Assembly (NCBI RefSeq): GCF_005887115.1
Contig: NZ_PNCJ01000005.1
Span: 186,001-250,000, forward strand
Length of the DNA: 64,000 nt
Direction: 5' to 3'
From: Pseudoalteromonas rubra
GTDB lineage: Bacteria > Pseudomonadota > Gammaproteobacteria > Enterobacterales > Alteromonadaceae
Both the position numbers and the translations under genes were made by a program. The notes beneath the pieces were generated by a model, which was not told where the DNA came from, searched no databases, and was given only the letters and a program-made list of their open reading frames with translations. Positions 34,782 through 44,165 of the stretch are shown piece by piece; the first letter of the stretch is position 1; every line of letters starts with the position of its first letter.

Positions 34782-37247
34782 TTAAAGTGCCTTCCACACC
34801 ATCGCTTTTCCAGGTTCTTCGCCGCGTGTCCACCACTTAGCTTCATATAACTTGCCTTGATAGCTAACACGGTCACCGCCGACATACACTTTGCTGCGGT
34901 CCCAAGGATCAGCGCCTACTGCAGAATCCGTGACGTTAACATCGAACGAGACTGTTGTAGTTGCAACACCGTCCGACACCGCAACAGTCACCTGATAGGT
35001 CGTGTCCTGAGTGACTTCTGGCGCAGTAATCGTCGCACTGGCACCCTGACCACTTACGCTCAAACCGTTGCTCGCCGTCCAGCTGTAAGTTAATGCATCG
35101 CCGTTAGGGTCTGTGGCATTAACCTGTACCGATGTACTGGTGTTCTCAGCAAGTGTAACAGCAGAGACAGGCGTTACCACTGGCGCATCATTACCAGTCG
35201 ACGGGCGCTTAACAAGCACTTTTACATTACGCGTTGTTGTCGCTTCACCATCAGATACGGCAATAGTTAATGTGTACTCTGTGTCTTGTGTTACTAATGG
35301 TGCAGCAACGCCCACAGTCGCACTGGTAGTATTTGTCAGGGTTAGTGCACTTGGCGCGCTCCAGGCGAACGTCAACGGTTGATTGTCGGGGTCAGACGCC
35401 GTTGCTGTTACATTCACTGAACCACCTGACTGAACGGTAACATTGCTCTCAACAGACACAACAGGCGGCTTATTAACTGGTACGCCTCCTGTCAAACCAT
35501 CATACATAGCATTTAGAATGTCGCCGTTATCAGCATCGATTTCCCAGGCAAATAAGCCGCCCAGGTCGTGCAGATTTACGTAACGTCCTTTTGCTTCAAC
35601 AGAACGAGCACTATCAAAGGTCAGTAATTTACCATTGCTACGGTTCCAAACATAAGCGGCTTCTGCCTGCTCGTCGTAGCCAACCTCAAACCCATTGAGG
35701 CCTGTGCCATTTGGTCCCACCAAATTAGCAGCGATTGCCTTGTAATCCATGATACCCGGCTCCCATACGCCTTCCGAGGTAGAGCCTGAGTATTTACCAT
35801 TACCTGGCGCTGTCATTGGATTGCCCGGAATCGTGGTGTTCTGATCCATCACACCTTCCCAGCCACGGCCATACATAGCTGCGCCCATGACGATTTTCTT
35901 CGAGTTTACGCCTTGCTGTAATAACAACTGTACCGCGTTATGCGCCGTGTAAGCCGGGCCTTTACGTGGTTCCCCATTGTCGTCAACACCGGTGCCGTTA
36001 CACTCATCCTGGCTTAGGTGTGAACCACAATACAACCCTGTCTGGTGGCCTGTTACATTGTTCCAGCCGCCATAAAAGTCATAGGTCATCGCGAAGATGT
36101 AGTCCATATATTGCTGTGCAGCCTGATAATCTACGTCTTCAATTTTATCGTAGCCAGAACCAATGGCGGACGTCAGCTCGTATGTACGACCCGTTTCGGC
36201 TTCAAGCTCATCCAGCATGGCGCGTAGCTCTGCCATCAGTGCTATATAAGCTGGGCCGTCATTAACAGGGTCGCCCAAGTCAGGGTTTGGACCGTCACCA
36301 CCGGGGAATTCCCAGTCGATGTCTACCCCGTCGTAGAACTTCCAGGTTTTTAAGAACTTTTTCATCGATGCGACAAATACGTCACGATTTGCTTTGTTGG
36401 TGAATCCATGGAATGGGTCCGAGAGCGTCCAACCCCCCACCGATGGTAAGATTTTCAGATCCGGGTAGCGCTGTTTGAGTGCCATTAGCTGGGCATATGT
36501 ACCACGAATTGGGTCATTTTGACTTACGCCTGGCAATGTTTTTTGAATTGCAGCCCATGGATCGTGGATCACCACTTCATAATCAGGTGTTCCTGCACAC
36601 GCTTTTTGCAAAGCACGCCAGCTGTTGCCATTCTCAATTTCTTTCAGTGATTCATTGGCACCACAAATTGGAATAAAACCATATAGCAGGTGGCTTAGGT
36701 TCTGTGCCGGGATGTTAGTCACGTCAAAGTCGCGGCCATAGATGCCCCATTCCACAAAGTACGCACCAGTAACCTTGCCCGGGATAGTGCCGTTGTTACG
36801 GTTGTTAGGGTTAACATCCATAGGCAAAGGCTCTAAGTGACCACCGTCTGTGTCTGCTATAACGATCTCTTTGCCTGCACTTCTCGCACAGCCGGTACTA
36901 TCGCACAGTTCAACATACAAAGTATGGCGACCAGACTGAGTGTAAGGGAAAGTGATTGTGCCACTTTTAGTCCCAGCGTCCAATACGCCCTCATTTACGA
37001 GCTGATTGTCGAAATACACTTTGTAGCTGTCACCACCGGTACCACTCCAGGCATTCCATTTAATCTGAATATCTACCTTGTCTTTAGCGGTTACCAGGTC
37101 TTTGTATGACCCATTACCATCAAGCAAAACATCTACAAAAGAATAGACCTGAGGTTCCCAGCTCAAGCTAGGTGTTGAAGGCGCAGCTAGAACTGAGCCA
37201 CTCATTAGTGCAAGGCCTATTGCCGTACTGATCTGTTTAATCTTCAT
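34782..37247 (-). CDS. chiA: ChiA, GH18 endochitinase with CBM5/12
   Basis: An 821-aa secreted chitinase; the Alteromonas sp. O-7 ChiA is of nearly the same length. Signal peptide about 21 residues (SVLAA). N-terminal chitinase FnIII-like domain about 25-135. The GH18 barrel is about 155-590 with the catalytic motif DGVDIDWE at residues 306-313 (Glu313 is the acid). Two Ig/PKD-like beta domains (about 597-690 and 692-775) precede a C-terminal CBM5/12 with YEAKWWTRGEEPGKA. It hydrolyses chitin to chitooligosaccharides. It is the last gene of the chiD-cbp1-chiA operon, 81 bases after cbp1. Confidence 0.96.
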   Translation of the reverse strand: MKIKQISTAIGLALMSGSVLAAPSTPSLSWEPQVYSFVDVLLDGNGSYKDLVTAKDKVDIQIKWNAWSGTGGDSYKVYFDNQLVNEGVLDAGTKSGTITFPYTQSGRHTLYVELCDSTGCARSAGKEIVIADTDGGHLEPLPMDVNPNNRNNGTIPGKVTGAYFVEWGIYGRDFDVTNIPAQNLSHLLYGFIPICGANESLKEIENGNSWRALQKACAGTPDYEVVIHDPWAAIQKTLPGVSQNDPIRGTYAQLMALKQRYPDLKILPSVGGWTLSDPFHGFTNKANRDVFVASMKKFLKTWKFYDGVDIDWEFPGGDGPNPDLGDPVNDGPAYIALMAELRAMLDELEAETGRTYELTSAIGSGYDKIEDVDYQAAQQYMDYIFAMTYDFYGGWNNVTGHQTGLYCGSHLSQDECNGTGVDDNGEPRKGPAYTAHNAVQLLLQQGVNSKKIVMGAAMYGRGWEGVMDQNTTIPGNPMTAPGNGKYSGSTSEGVWEPGIMDYKAIAANLVGPNGTGLNGFEVGYDEQAEAAYVWNRSNGKLLTFDSARSVEAKGRYVNLHDLGGLFAWEIDADNGDILNAMYDGLTGGVPVNKPPVVSVESNVTVQSGGSVNVTATASDPDNQPLTFAWSAPSALTLTNTTSATVGVAAPLVTQDTEYTLTIAVSDGEATTTRNVKVLVKRPSTGNDAPVVTPVSAVTLAENTSTSVQVNATDPNGDALTYSWTASNGLSVSGQGASATITAPEVTQDTTYQVTVAVSDGVATTTVSFDVNVTDSAVGADPWDRSKVYVGGDRVSYQGKLYEAKWWTRGEEPGKAMVWKAL

Positions 37248-37328
37248 TACTTTCTCAACCTTATTTACATGTTATATCCAAACCCCTGAGGGTGATTTAT
37301 TGGTACTGCTTAAAACTGACTGGTCTGG

Positions 37329-38765
37329 CTAAAGTGCTTTCCAGACCTGGGCTTTGCCGGGCTCTTCACCACGGGTCCACCACTTAGCTTCATAATTTTT
37401 GCCCTTGTGCGTGACTTTATCCCCACCTACATAGGTGTCAGAGGCTTGCCACTTTGGATACGTCGACACAGGAATATCTTTAACCGTTACGCTTAGATCT
37501 CTGGATGTGGTTAGCTCGCCATCAGATACGGCAATTGAAACCGTGTACTGACTGTCTGCCGATACCTCACCACTTTGCAGCGTGACGGTTGCACCACTGC
37601 CTGTCATCGTAAGCTCGGATGGCAGTGACCAGTTGTAGGTCAGCTCAGTTTGCTCATCATCAAAGGCATGCACATGAACCTGAACTTGGCTATTTTCATC
37701 CATTACAATCGGATCCGGCTGATGAACCGTTGGCGGTGTATTCGGTGCTTTGGGCACGATTGTTAAGTTATAGGTAAATGCTGCATCTGTTACGAACACT
37801 TCGTTACCCAGTAAATTAGCTTCATCAAATACCACGTCACCGTTCGTTTGTTTCACTCCCACCTGAACATCACTTGCATACGTGGTATTAAGCTGACCTG
37901 CCAAAACGCTCGCCCAAGTTGCCTGGTTTTGCGCTGTCACAGCCAAAGAATGCTTTACTAACTCCTGGCCATTTTGGTCGAACACCCTTGCCCAGATCAG
38001 ATCGCCAACATTGGCTGACTGACCTCTGGAAACAAAGTAGCCTGCTGAAAACCAGTCGTTCGGTTGTGTATCTGTGACGATACTAATGTCGCTACAGTTA
38101 TAGAATCCCTCACCAACGACATCATTTCGCTGCCAGCGAGTATACAGAATCGCATTTCCACTTCGCCCCTGCGGGATCTGTATGGTCATCTCATATATGC
38201 GCTTTCCATCGGGGTCTTTGACGAAATCGACGTTGCCAACTTCTGTGATAAGATCCAGACTGCCCCAGGTCATCACGTCTGTCGCGGGATTAAATCCCGG
38301 CTTGGTAAGATAAAATTTCCAGAAACTAGGGTTGTGAGGTGTAGTGGCATGGAATCGTATGGCCAGCTCCCCGGCAGCGTTTGGCCTGACTTGAGTCGTC
38401 TGCCAATCTGCAGAAGGCAAGTTCATGCCGCGTTTTTCGTGTGAACCTGCTGCACATAAGGTGCCATCTGGAATGTTTTTCTCGACCGCCTGTTGGTTGT
38501 TGTAATCGGGTGTGTTAACCGCGAATTCATGCTCCTGAATAAACTGGACATAACCAGACTCCAGGTAAGCTGCACGACAAGCCGCGTTGGGAATATTGGA
38601 ACCATCTTCTGGCCACCAATAACCGCCCTGGTCTTCACAGATAGCTTGTCTCGCCATCGGAAAATCCATATAGCCGTGACTTGCAGCCAGCGCGCTGTAG
38701 CCTAAAGCAGCCAAAGCTAGTGCACTGATGGCGGTCTGTTTTGAAAAAGATGTACTCGTCTTCAT
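37329..38765 (-). CDS. cbp1: Cbp1, AA10 lytic polysaccharide monooxygenase with CBM5/12
   Basis: A 478-aa secreted copper enzyme that cleaves crystalline chitin oxidatively. Signal peptidase cleavage before His30 (ALAAS|HGYMDFP) leaves the N-terminal histidine of the copper brace. The second brace histidine is His144 in TTPHNPSFWKFYLTK. After the AA10 domain (30 to about 225) come a GbpA2-like domain (about 230-335), a PKD/Ig-like domain (about 340-430) and a C-terminal CBM5/12 nearly identical to that of chiA in its last 21 residues. It lies between chiD and chiA in the same operon, as in Alteromonas sp. O-7. Confidence 0.95.
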   Translation of the reverse strand: MKTSTSFSKQTAISALALAALGYSALAASHGYMDFPMARQAICEDQGGYWWPEDGSNIPNAACRAAYLESGYVQFIQEHEFAVNTPDYNNQQAVEKNIPDGTLCAAGSHEKRGMNLPSADWQTTQVRPNAAGELAIRFHATTPHNPSFWKFYLTKPGFNPATDVMTWGSLDLITEVGNVDFVKDPDGKRIYEMTIQIPQGRSGNAILYTRWQRNDVVGEGFYNCSDISIVTDTQPNDWFSAGYFVSRGQSANVGDLIWARVFDQNGQELVKHSLAVTAQNQATWASVLAGQLNTTYASDVQVGVKQTNGDVVFDEANLLGNEVFVTDAAFTYNLTIVPKAPNTPPTVHQPDPIVMDENSQVQVHVHAFDDEQTELTYNWSLPSELTMTGSGATVTLQSGEVSADSQYTVSIAVSDGELTTSRDLSVTVKDIPVSTYPKWQASDTYVGGDKVTHKGKNYEAKWWTRGEEPGKAQVWKAL

Positions 38766-38781
38766 AGTTTGCCTCTTTCAC

Positions 38782-38797
38782 AGGGGCCGAAGCCCCT
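38782..38797 (-). promoter_or_regulatory. Intercistronic hairpin between chiD and cbp1
   Basis: AGGGGC-TTCG-GCCCCT on the minus strand forms a stable stem with a UUCG loop and no following T-run. In this position it can stabilise the cut chiD mRNA or lower downstream expression; which one cannot be told from sequence. Confidence 0.55.
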
Positions 38798-38817
38798 TAT
38801 CCTTATTAATTAATCGG

Positions 38818-41800
38818 TTACAAACTACAAACCTTGGTGTAATCAGCACTGACTGATGGTTGCTTATTGCTCCACCACTTAGCTTTGTATACACCGTTAC
38901 CATCGATGATGAGGTCTCCCTGAGCTGCGTGGCTTCCCTTTGGAAACTCAGGGTAAACACTGATCTGTGAGATAGGCACGCCTTCACAGCTTGTGATTGG
39001 TCCACCGTTACCGTCACCCGGTTTTGCATCCGGCAGTTTCGGATACTCGAACTTAAACGCGTAACGCTTACCATCTTTTTCCGCGACGAAGTTAACCGGA
39101 CCTGTGATTGGCATGTAGTACATCACTTGTGCATTTACGGTTTCACCTGGTGCAAAGGACTTAGGAATATTCCCCCACTCATCTACCAGTGTGATTGAAA
39201 AGCGATGGAACTCGTTTTCAAATCCACCGATGTTGTTACCAGCAGCGTTGGAGCGATTCACTTCAACTGCCATACCAAGTTTTTCCTGTGCATTCCAGTT
39301 AGACTTGAAGATTGCAGAAGTAGCAACTGGTACATCGAAGGTGATCTTAGCCCCTGACAGATCAATGGCCGAGTTATTGGTAAATGAGAACGTTGGCGCG
39401 ATTGGATAGTTGTCATCGCCCAGCGGGAAGTCTTTTGCTGTAAAACTAACGTCGACTGATTCCGCTGGCACCTGGAAGCTCACATCACCTGGGTGGATAT
39501 CGTATGGCGCGCCGGATTGGTTAAACTTGTTATAGGCTAACGTGGTCAGGCTTGAACCCATAAAGTACTCACCCTTTGCCGCGTCGTAATCGAAATCGCC
39601 GGCCAGCTCCCAGAACATGATGCCGCCAAGTCCATTGTTGATGACATAATCAACCTTGGTACCCATAGACTGTTCATCTTCAATCGACAAAAATACTTTC
39701 TTCTCGGCATTCCACAACCAGGGGGCAACAGCTACAGAGTCATAATGACGGGCATAGGTACCAGTCAAGCGGTCTGCAGGATCTGTGTCCGGTGTCAGGC
39801 CGTAATCAGCCAGATAGCTTGCAACAATACCTGATTGCAGGTTCTTAACATGCCACAACGGGTTAGAGCCAGCCGGCACTTCAAGGCCTACGTCATTTTT
39901 GTCATGCCAAAGGTTGTCGATACCAACAGCGCCGTTACCACATTTATTCTTTTCACCTTTTCCGGTACCAGGTGGACAGTTCGCCTGGTCCGGGAATGCC
40001 GCCTGACCCCAAAGCCCGTTTGTACCACCTTGTACATTCTGGAAACCACGGGTGTAGTAAGGAATACCGATATTGATACGACCACCAGACAAAGCTCCTC
40101 GGAAGTATTTTACTGCCCAGTCTGTGTTCAGATAACCAATACCTTCGAATTCCGCTGTGCCATAGACATTCCATGCTTTGAGCTCAGAGTCTTCCCCAGT
40201 GTCAAACAAAGAAGCATTGTGGCCTACATGCTGGTTCCATGCTCCATGTAAGTCGTAAGACATGATATTGACGTAATCCAGATATTTAGTGACCTGGAAT
40301 GTCTCCATACCACGTAGCAAGTAGCCTGAAGAAGGTGACGCAATAGTTAACATATAGTGCTTACCATCTTGTTGACCTGCTTTATCAAGCTCTTCACGTA
40401 AACGCTTCATCAGCACCTGATATGAGGCATTCAATCCTGCGCGTAATGCGTTAGAGATTGGGAAGTCATCCGGATGGCCTGCATCGTTCATTGAAGTTGG
40501 GTATTCATAATCAATATCAACACCGTCAAAACCATACGTACGGATAAACTCCACAGCACTTGCTGCAAATGCGTCAATACCAGCCTGATTCACACTGCCA
40601 TCGGCATTGGTCGTCATGGTGTAAAAACCACCACTGTTGACACGCTTACCATCACTGCCGAAGTAGCCACCAGTTTCAGCCCAGCCGCCAACAGAGATCA
40701 GTGTTTTTACGTCAGGATATTGCTTTTTGTATTTGTTCAGCAGGTTAAAGTGACCTTTGTATGGCAGTGCGGGATCCATTTCTGCGCCAGCCTCTCCAGG
40801 CCATTCCATATTCGTTGCCGGATTACCCGCAGCCGTTGGGTCGCCAATGGATACCTTGTTGTTTGCATCAACGTGCGCGAAGGCGTAGTTAATATGCGTT
40901 ATCTTGTCCCAAGGAATGTCATTAACCAGGTATGACGGTTGGCCATTTGCACCATTTCTCCAGCTGGTAAAGTAGCCGATCACGCGACGAGGATGGTCAT
41001 TGCCCATTTTTTCTCGTCCGTTTACGTCGTAAATAGTACAGTAAGGCGTATTAACGCCTGGAGTCTGGAACAAGCCTTCTGGTTTACAGTCATCACGACC
41101 CCCCTGCCCCTGCTCAACAACTGTCAGTGTCTGAGACACACTTGAAGTTGCCCCTTTGTCATCTGTCACAGTTAGTGTAAAGCTCACCGGACCAAGTTGT
41201 TGTGCGGTCCAGGTGTGATCGATTGCGGTGCCATTTGTAGTAACAACGTCCACACCATCTACCGTAAACGTCAACTTAGTCACCTGACCGTCTACATCGC
41301 TTCCGGATAGACCAAAAACAACCTGTGAACCGACAACCAGTTCTGCTGGCTGGCTCTTTATTACTAACTGAGCTTCTGGCGCTTTATTACCTGTATCAGC
41401 TGGCTTAACAAGGATTTGGCTAGTCAATACATTAGACGCAGCCCCCTTATCATCAAACGCCGTTGCACTAATGTCGTGGGTACCAACACTGGCATTCCAC
41501 TGTGCGTCAAACATATCTGCGGTGCCGCTTACGTCAGTGGCAACCAAAGCACCATCGACAAAGAATTCAACTTTGCTCACAGTGCCATCAGGATCGACCG
41601 CTTTCACACTGATGGCAACGCTGTCATTTTCAGCAAATTCAGAACCAGAAATCGGCTGTAAGTTACTGGCGACAGGCGACTTATTTTCGACAACGCTGTC
41701 ACACTGGCCCAACCAAGTCCATTCTTGCCAGTCACCTGAATTAGCCGCTGGCTCCGAGCGTGTCCACCAATTTGCCTCATAGGCATTATTGTTCTGCTCA

Positions 41801-41943
41801 ACTTGCTGACCGCCTGTGTATGCTTTACCTGATTCCCATGGATTAAGCCCGGTACAATCGTATGCGTTAGCCTGTGTTGAGCCGATCGCAATGGCTATTG
41901 CACTGAGCTGCATTGCCATCTTGAATTTGTTTCTCGTTTTCAT
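38818..41943 (-). CDS. chiD: ChiD, multidomain GH18 chitinase
   Basis: From the ATG at 41943 the protein has 1041 residues; this start gives a normal signal peptide (MKTRNKFK... to TQANA), whereas the open frame begins 12 codons earlier. An N-terminal CBM5/12 (about 30-80) is followed by two Ig-like domains (about 90-180 and 188-278). The GH18 barrel spans about 315-745 with DGVDIDYE (Glu480) and a chitinase insertion domain. A C-terminal beta domain (about 780-960) and a second chitin-binding-like module close the protein. The size and gene order match ChiD of Alteromonas sp. O-7. It is the first gene of the operon. Confidence 0.93.
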   Translation of the reverse strand: MKTRNKFKMAMQLSAIAIAIGSTQANAYDCTGLNPWESGKAYTGGQQVEQNNNAYEANWWTRSEPAANSGDWQEWTWLGQCDSVVENKSPVASNLQPISGSEFAENDSVAISVKAVDPDGTVSKVEFFVDGALVATDVSGTADMFDAQWNASVGTHDISATAFDDKGAASNVLTSQILVKPADTGNKAPEAQLVIKSQPAELVVGSQVVFGLSGSDVDGQVTKLTFTVDGVDVVTTNGTAIDHTWTAQQLGPVSFTLTVTDDKGATSSVSQTLTVVEQGQGGRDDCKPEGLFQTPGVNTPYCTIYDVNGREKMGNDHPRRVIGYFTSWRNGANGQPSYLVNDIPWDKITHINYAFAHVDANNKVSIGDPTAAGNPATNMEWPGEAGAEMDPALPYKGHFNLLNKYKKQYPDVKTLISVGGWAETGGYFGSDGKRVNSGGFYTMTTNADGSVNQAGIDAFAASAVEFIRTYGFDGVDIDYEYPTSMNDAGHPDDFPISNALRAGLNASYQVLMKRLREELDKAGQQDGKHYMLTIASPSSGYLLRGMETFQVTKYLDYVNIMSYDLHGAWNQHVGHNASLFDTGEDSELKAWNVYGTAEFEGIGYLNTDWAVKYFRGALSGGRINIGIPYYTRGFQNVQGGTNGLWGQAAFPDQANCPPGTGKGEKNKCGNGAVGIDNLWHDKNDVGLEVPAGSNPLWHVKNLQSGIVASYLADYGLTPDTDPADRLTGTYARHYDSVAVAPWLWNAEKKVFLSIEDEQSMGTKVDYVINNGLGGIMFWELAGDFDYDAAKGEYFMGSSLTTLAYNKFNQSGAPYDIHPGDVSFQVPAESVDVSFTAKDFPLGDDNYPIAPTFSFTNNSAIDLSGAKITFDVPVATSAIFKSNWNAQEKLGMAVEVNRSNAAGNNIGGFENEFHRFSITLVDEWGNIPKSFAPGETVNAQVMYYMPITGPVNFVAEKDGKRYAFKFEYPKLPDAKPGDGNGGPITSCEGVPISQISVYPEFPKGSHAAQGDLIIDGNGVYKAKWWSNKQPSVSADYTKVCSL

Positions 41944-42445
41944 ACTTTCTTCAACCTTTACCGTTTTAGTGATTAACATTTTTAAAGTAAAGCTAACATA
42001 GAATTTGAGTACGTCAACGTAAGCATGACTACTTTTTAATCTACCAAACGGTTGACCCCATCCTTTTTCACTAGCAATTATTCAAATGAATGGACTTTTT
42101 ATGGGCGACCTTAAATCTATATTAAGTGAGTTAAATTCATATATGACAGTTCGTATATTTACTTCTATTGCTATAAGAACAATCAGTTAAGCTCAAAATA
42201 GAAACATGAAAAAGAAAAACTTATGTATTCGGATAAGTTTTTCTTATCTCAAGACTTCGAAAAAACAGAGTTCAGTAGGGAATATCTTATATTTATTAGT
42301 TATATGAAAACCGAACAAGATCAGTTCGTACACATCTAGTTAACGTAAAGGTTAACCCCTTAAAAGGCCTTACAAATATACACTTTTTAGGGACAACTAA
42401 TGCGTGCACAGAGTCATAGTTCAGGATGTGGGAACACGAATCAGT
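41944..42445. other. chiD promoter region and hnoK downstream region
   Basis: No gene is seen. It holds the chitin operon promoter at the left and the hnoK terminator (42212-42245). A 5-2-5 inverted repeat (ATTCA-AA-TGAAT) lies at 42080-42091 and two GTTAAC palindromes lie at 42339-42356; neither matches a chitin regulator site that I know. Confidence 0.45.
42212..42245. terminator. AU-rich 13-bp perfect inverted repeat, probable terminator after hnoK
   Basis: AAGAAAAACTTAT and ATAAGTTTTTCTT pair perfectly around an eight-base loop. It lies 200 bases beyond the hnoK stop, which is long for a terminator, so another role is possible. Confidence 0.5.
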
Positions 42446-43414
42446 TTAAGTGGTATGCTTTATGGGGATAGAAATGGTCACCGTCGTGCCTTCACCTTCT
42501 TTGCTTTCGACATTGATAGTACCACTGTGTTCAGAAACGATACCATATGCAACAGCCAATCCCATGCCCGTGCCCTGTCCCACTGGTTTAGTAGTAAAAA
42601 ATGGTTCGAAAATATGCTCTAAGGTGTCTTGACCTATACCAGTACCGTTGTCCATCACATTTATCATAATTTGCTCGTTAGCTTCTTTGATCTGCAGCTC
42701 AATTGCAGGAGCAGAACACACACCATCAGACTTAGCCTGTTCACAGGCGTATTTTGCATTCATTAACAGATTAATAATGACCTGATTGAGCGCAGCCAAA
42801 TTGCAGTAGCTCATTGGAATATCGGATTTCTTTACATTCAACTCTATATGTTTAAGCTGATTTGCAAGCAAACCCAGAGCGCTGTCGATGGCCTCAGTCA
42901 TATCAGCCATGACAAATTCGTTGTTTTTGGGTCTGGCAAAATCAAGCAAGCTGGCAACTATAGTTGCTATTCGCTGGCAACCATCCCGACAATCATCAAT
43001 TAAATCTTGTGCATCTTCGGCAAAAAAACACAGCTGATACTGCGATTCCAGTCGCGTAAATGTTTCTTTAAATTCGTCCTGATCTGAAGCATTCATCGAG
43101 AAAGACTCACTGGCCTTGATTAAATCAGCAACCCCTTTTGCAACTTGTCCAAGTGTGCCTATGTTACCGTTTATGTAAGCTAGCGGGTTATTGATTTCAT
43201 GGGCGACGCCGGCAGACATTACGCCAAGTGTGGCCATTTTTTCACTTTGTAAAATTGCTGCATGTTGCCGCTTTAGTTGCGCAAGATTTGCTTCCAACTC
43301 TTGATTTGCTAAGTATAAAGAGCGAGTCTTGTCTTCAAGCAGGGTTTCAAGTTCGTCGCGGGCCTGCTTCTCTCTGAGATATGCTTTGTAGTACTCGTTG
43401 CTTTCGTTCGACAT
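42446..43414 (-). CDS. hnoK: HnoK-like soluble sensor histidine kinase partner of H-NOX
   Basis: A 322-aa cytoplasmic kinase without a membrane helix. An N-terminal coiled coil (1-55) leads to the HisKA-type box with His72 (GVAHEINNPLAYI), followed by an N box (NLLMNAKYA), G1 (DNGTGIG) and G2 (GQGTGMGLA). In Shewanella and Vibrio the kinase next to H-NOX autophosphorylates and is inhibited by NO-bound H-NOX. It lies 99 bases after the H-NOX gene on the same strand, consistent with an hnoX-hnoK operon. Confidence 0.88.
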   Translation of the reverse strand: MSNESNEYYKAYLREKQARDELETLLEDKTRSLYLANQELEANLAQLKRQHAAILQSEKMATLGVMSAGVAHEINNPLAYINGNIGTLGQVAKGVADLIKASESFSMNASDQDEFKETFTRLESQYQLCFFAEDAQDLIDDCRDGCQRIATIVASLLDFARPKNNEFVMADMTEAIDSALGLLANQLKHIELNVKKSDIPMSYCNLAALNQVIINLLMNAKYACEQAKSDGVCSAPAIELQIKEANEQIMINVMDNGTGIGQDTLEHIFEPFFTTKPVGQGTGMGLAVAYGIVSEHSGTINVESKEGEGTTVTISIPIKHTT

Positions 43415-43513
43415 ACTAACCCCTCCGGATCACTCATGAGCTAATATACACATAGTTTTCTCGCGGCCGCCTGCGTTACACCACTTGTTCTGAGCTTTCC
43501 CATTATTAGCCGG

Positions 43514-44056
43514 TTAAGACAATATACTGATCACAAAACGACAGTGATCATGCCCTTCGTGCATGCAACTGGCGTGGGATATTTCAATTTTTTTGTTGTA
43601 ATGGTCCGCAGCTCCGTAAATGAGCCCTTCTGCGCAAAAACACAATTTTCTTGGAGAACGATAATCTACGAGAATTTGTCCTTCATCGATGACCTTGGCA
43701 TCAATTTTGGGTAAGTTGGGTTCATCGTAGAGTTTTGCAACCTCAACGTGAATCACGCTATCTATGGCAAGGATTAACTTCTCAAATGTATTCAACGGCT
43801 CAAGTACTGCATGGTGCTTGGCAGCCAGCGAGCCAAACAGAAACCGTCCAAACACGCCAAGCACATCCGGTAATGGCACAGCCATTTTCTCTGCAACACC
43901 ATTTGCCAACGCAAAAAGCTCTTCATCGGGGTAGGATACAGCTGACACATAGCTACGGTGCGCCGGACTATGCTTATCCAATAACGCATTCCATTCGCCC
44001 ATACCCAGATTTTCGATAACCAGCTCCTCTAAACTACGAAATATTATGCCTTTCAT
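43514..44056 (-). CDS. hnoX: H-NOX heme nitric-oxide sensor
   Basis: A 180-aa cytoplasmic heme protein of the H-NOX family. The proximal heme ligand is His103 (VIHVEVAKLY). The propionate-binding YxSxR motif is Tyr132-Arg136 (YRSPR). The C-terminal zinc/cysteine site is complete: Cys139, His161, Cys164 and Cys172, the positions reported for Shewanella oneidensis H-NOX. NO binding changes the activity of the partner kinase and, through it, c-di-GMP and biofilm control. It is divergent from the HnoD-like gene and upstream of hnoK. Confidence 0.95.
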   Translation of the reverse strand: MKGIIFRSLEELVIENLGMGEWNALLDKHSPAHRSYVSAVSYPDEELFALANGVAEKMAVPLPDVLGVFGRFLFGSLAAKHHAVLEPLNTFEKLILAIDSVIHVEVAKLYDEPNLPKIDAKVIDEGQILVDYRSPRKLCFCAEGLIYGAADHYNKKIEISHASCMHEGHDHCRFVISILS

Positions 44057-44165
44057 TGTTTGCTCCTTAGCTGAAGTAATTTAACAGCAAACTCGCTGCA
44101 GCAATTGTTATAAAACAAAGTTTAGACTAATTTTTATATTATCTATTGCTTTACCTTATTGATTT

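Noticed and set aside
39835..40251. 138-codon plus-strand frame
   Set aside because: Antisense shadow of the chiD catalytic domain.
42339..42356. Two GTTAAC palindromes six bases apart
   Set aside because: HpaI-type hexamers in AT-rich DNA are common and they match no regulator site that I know.
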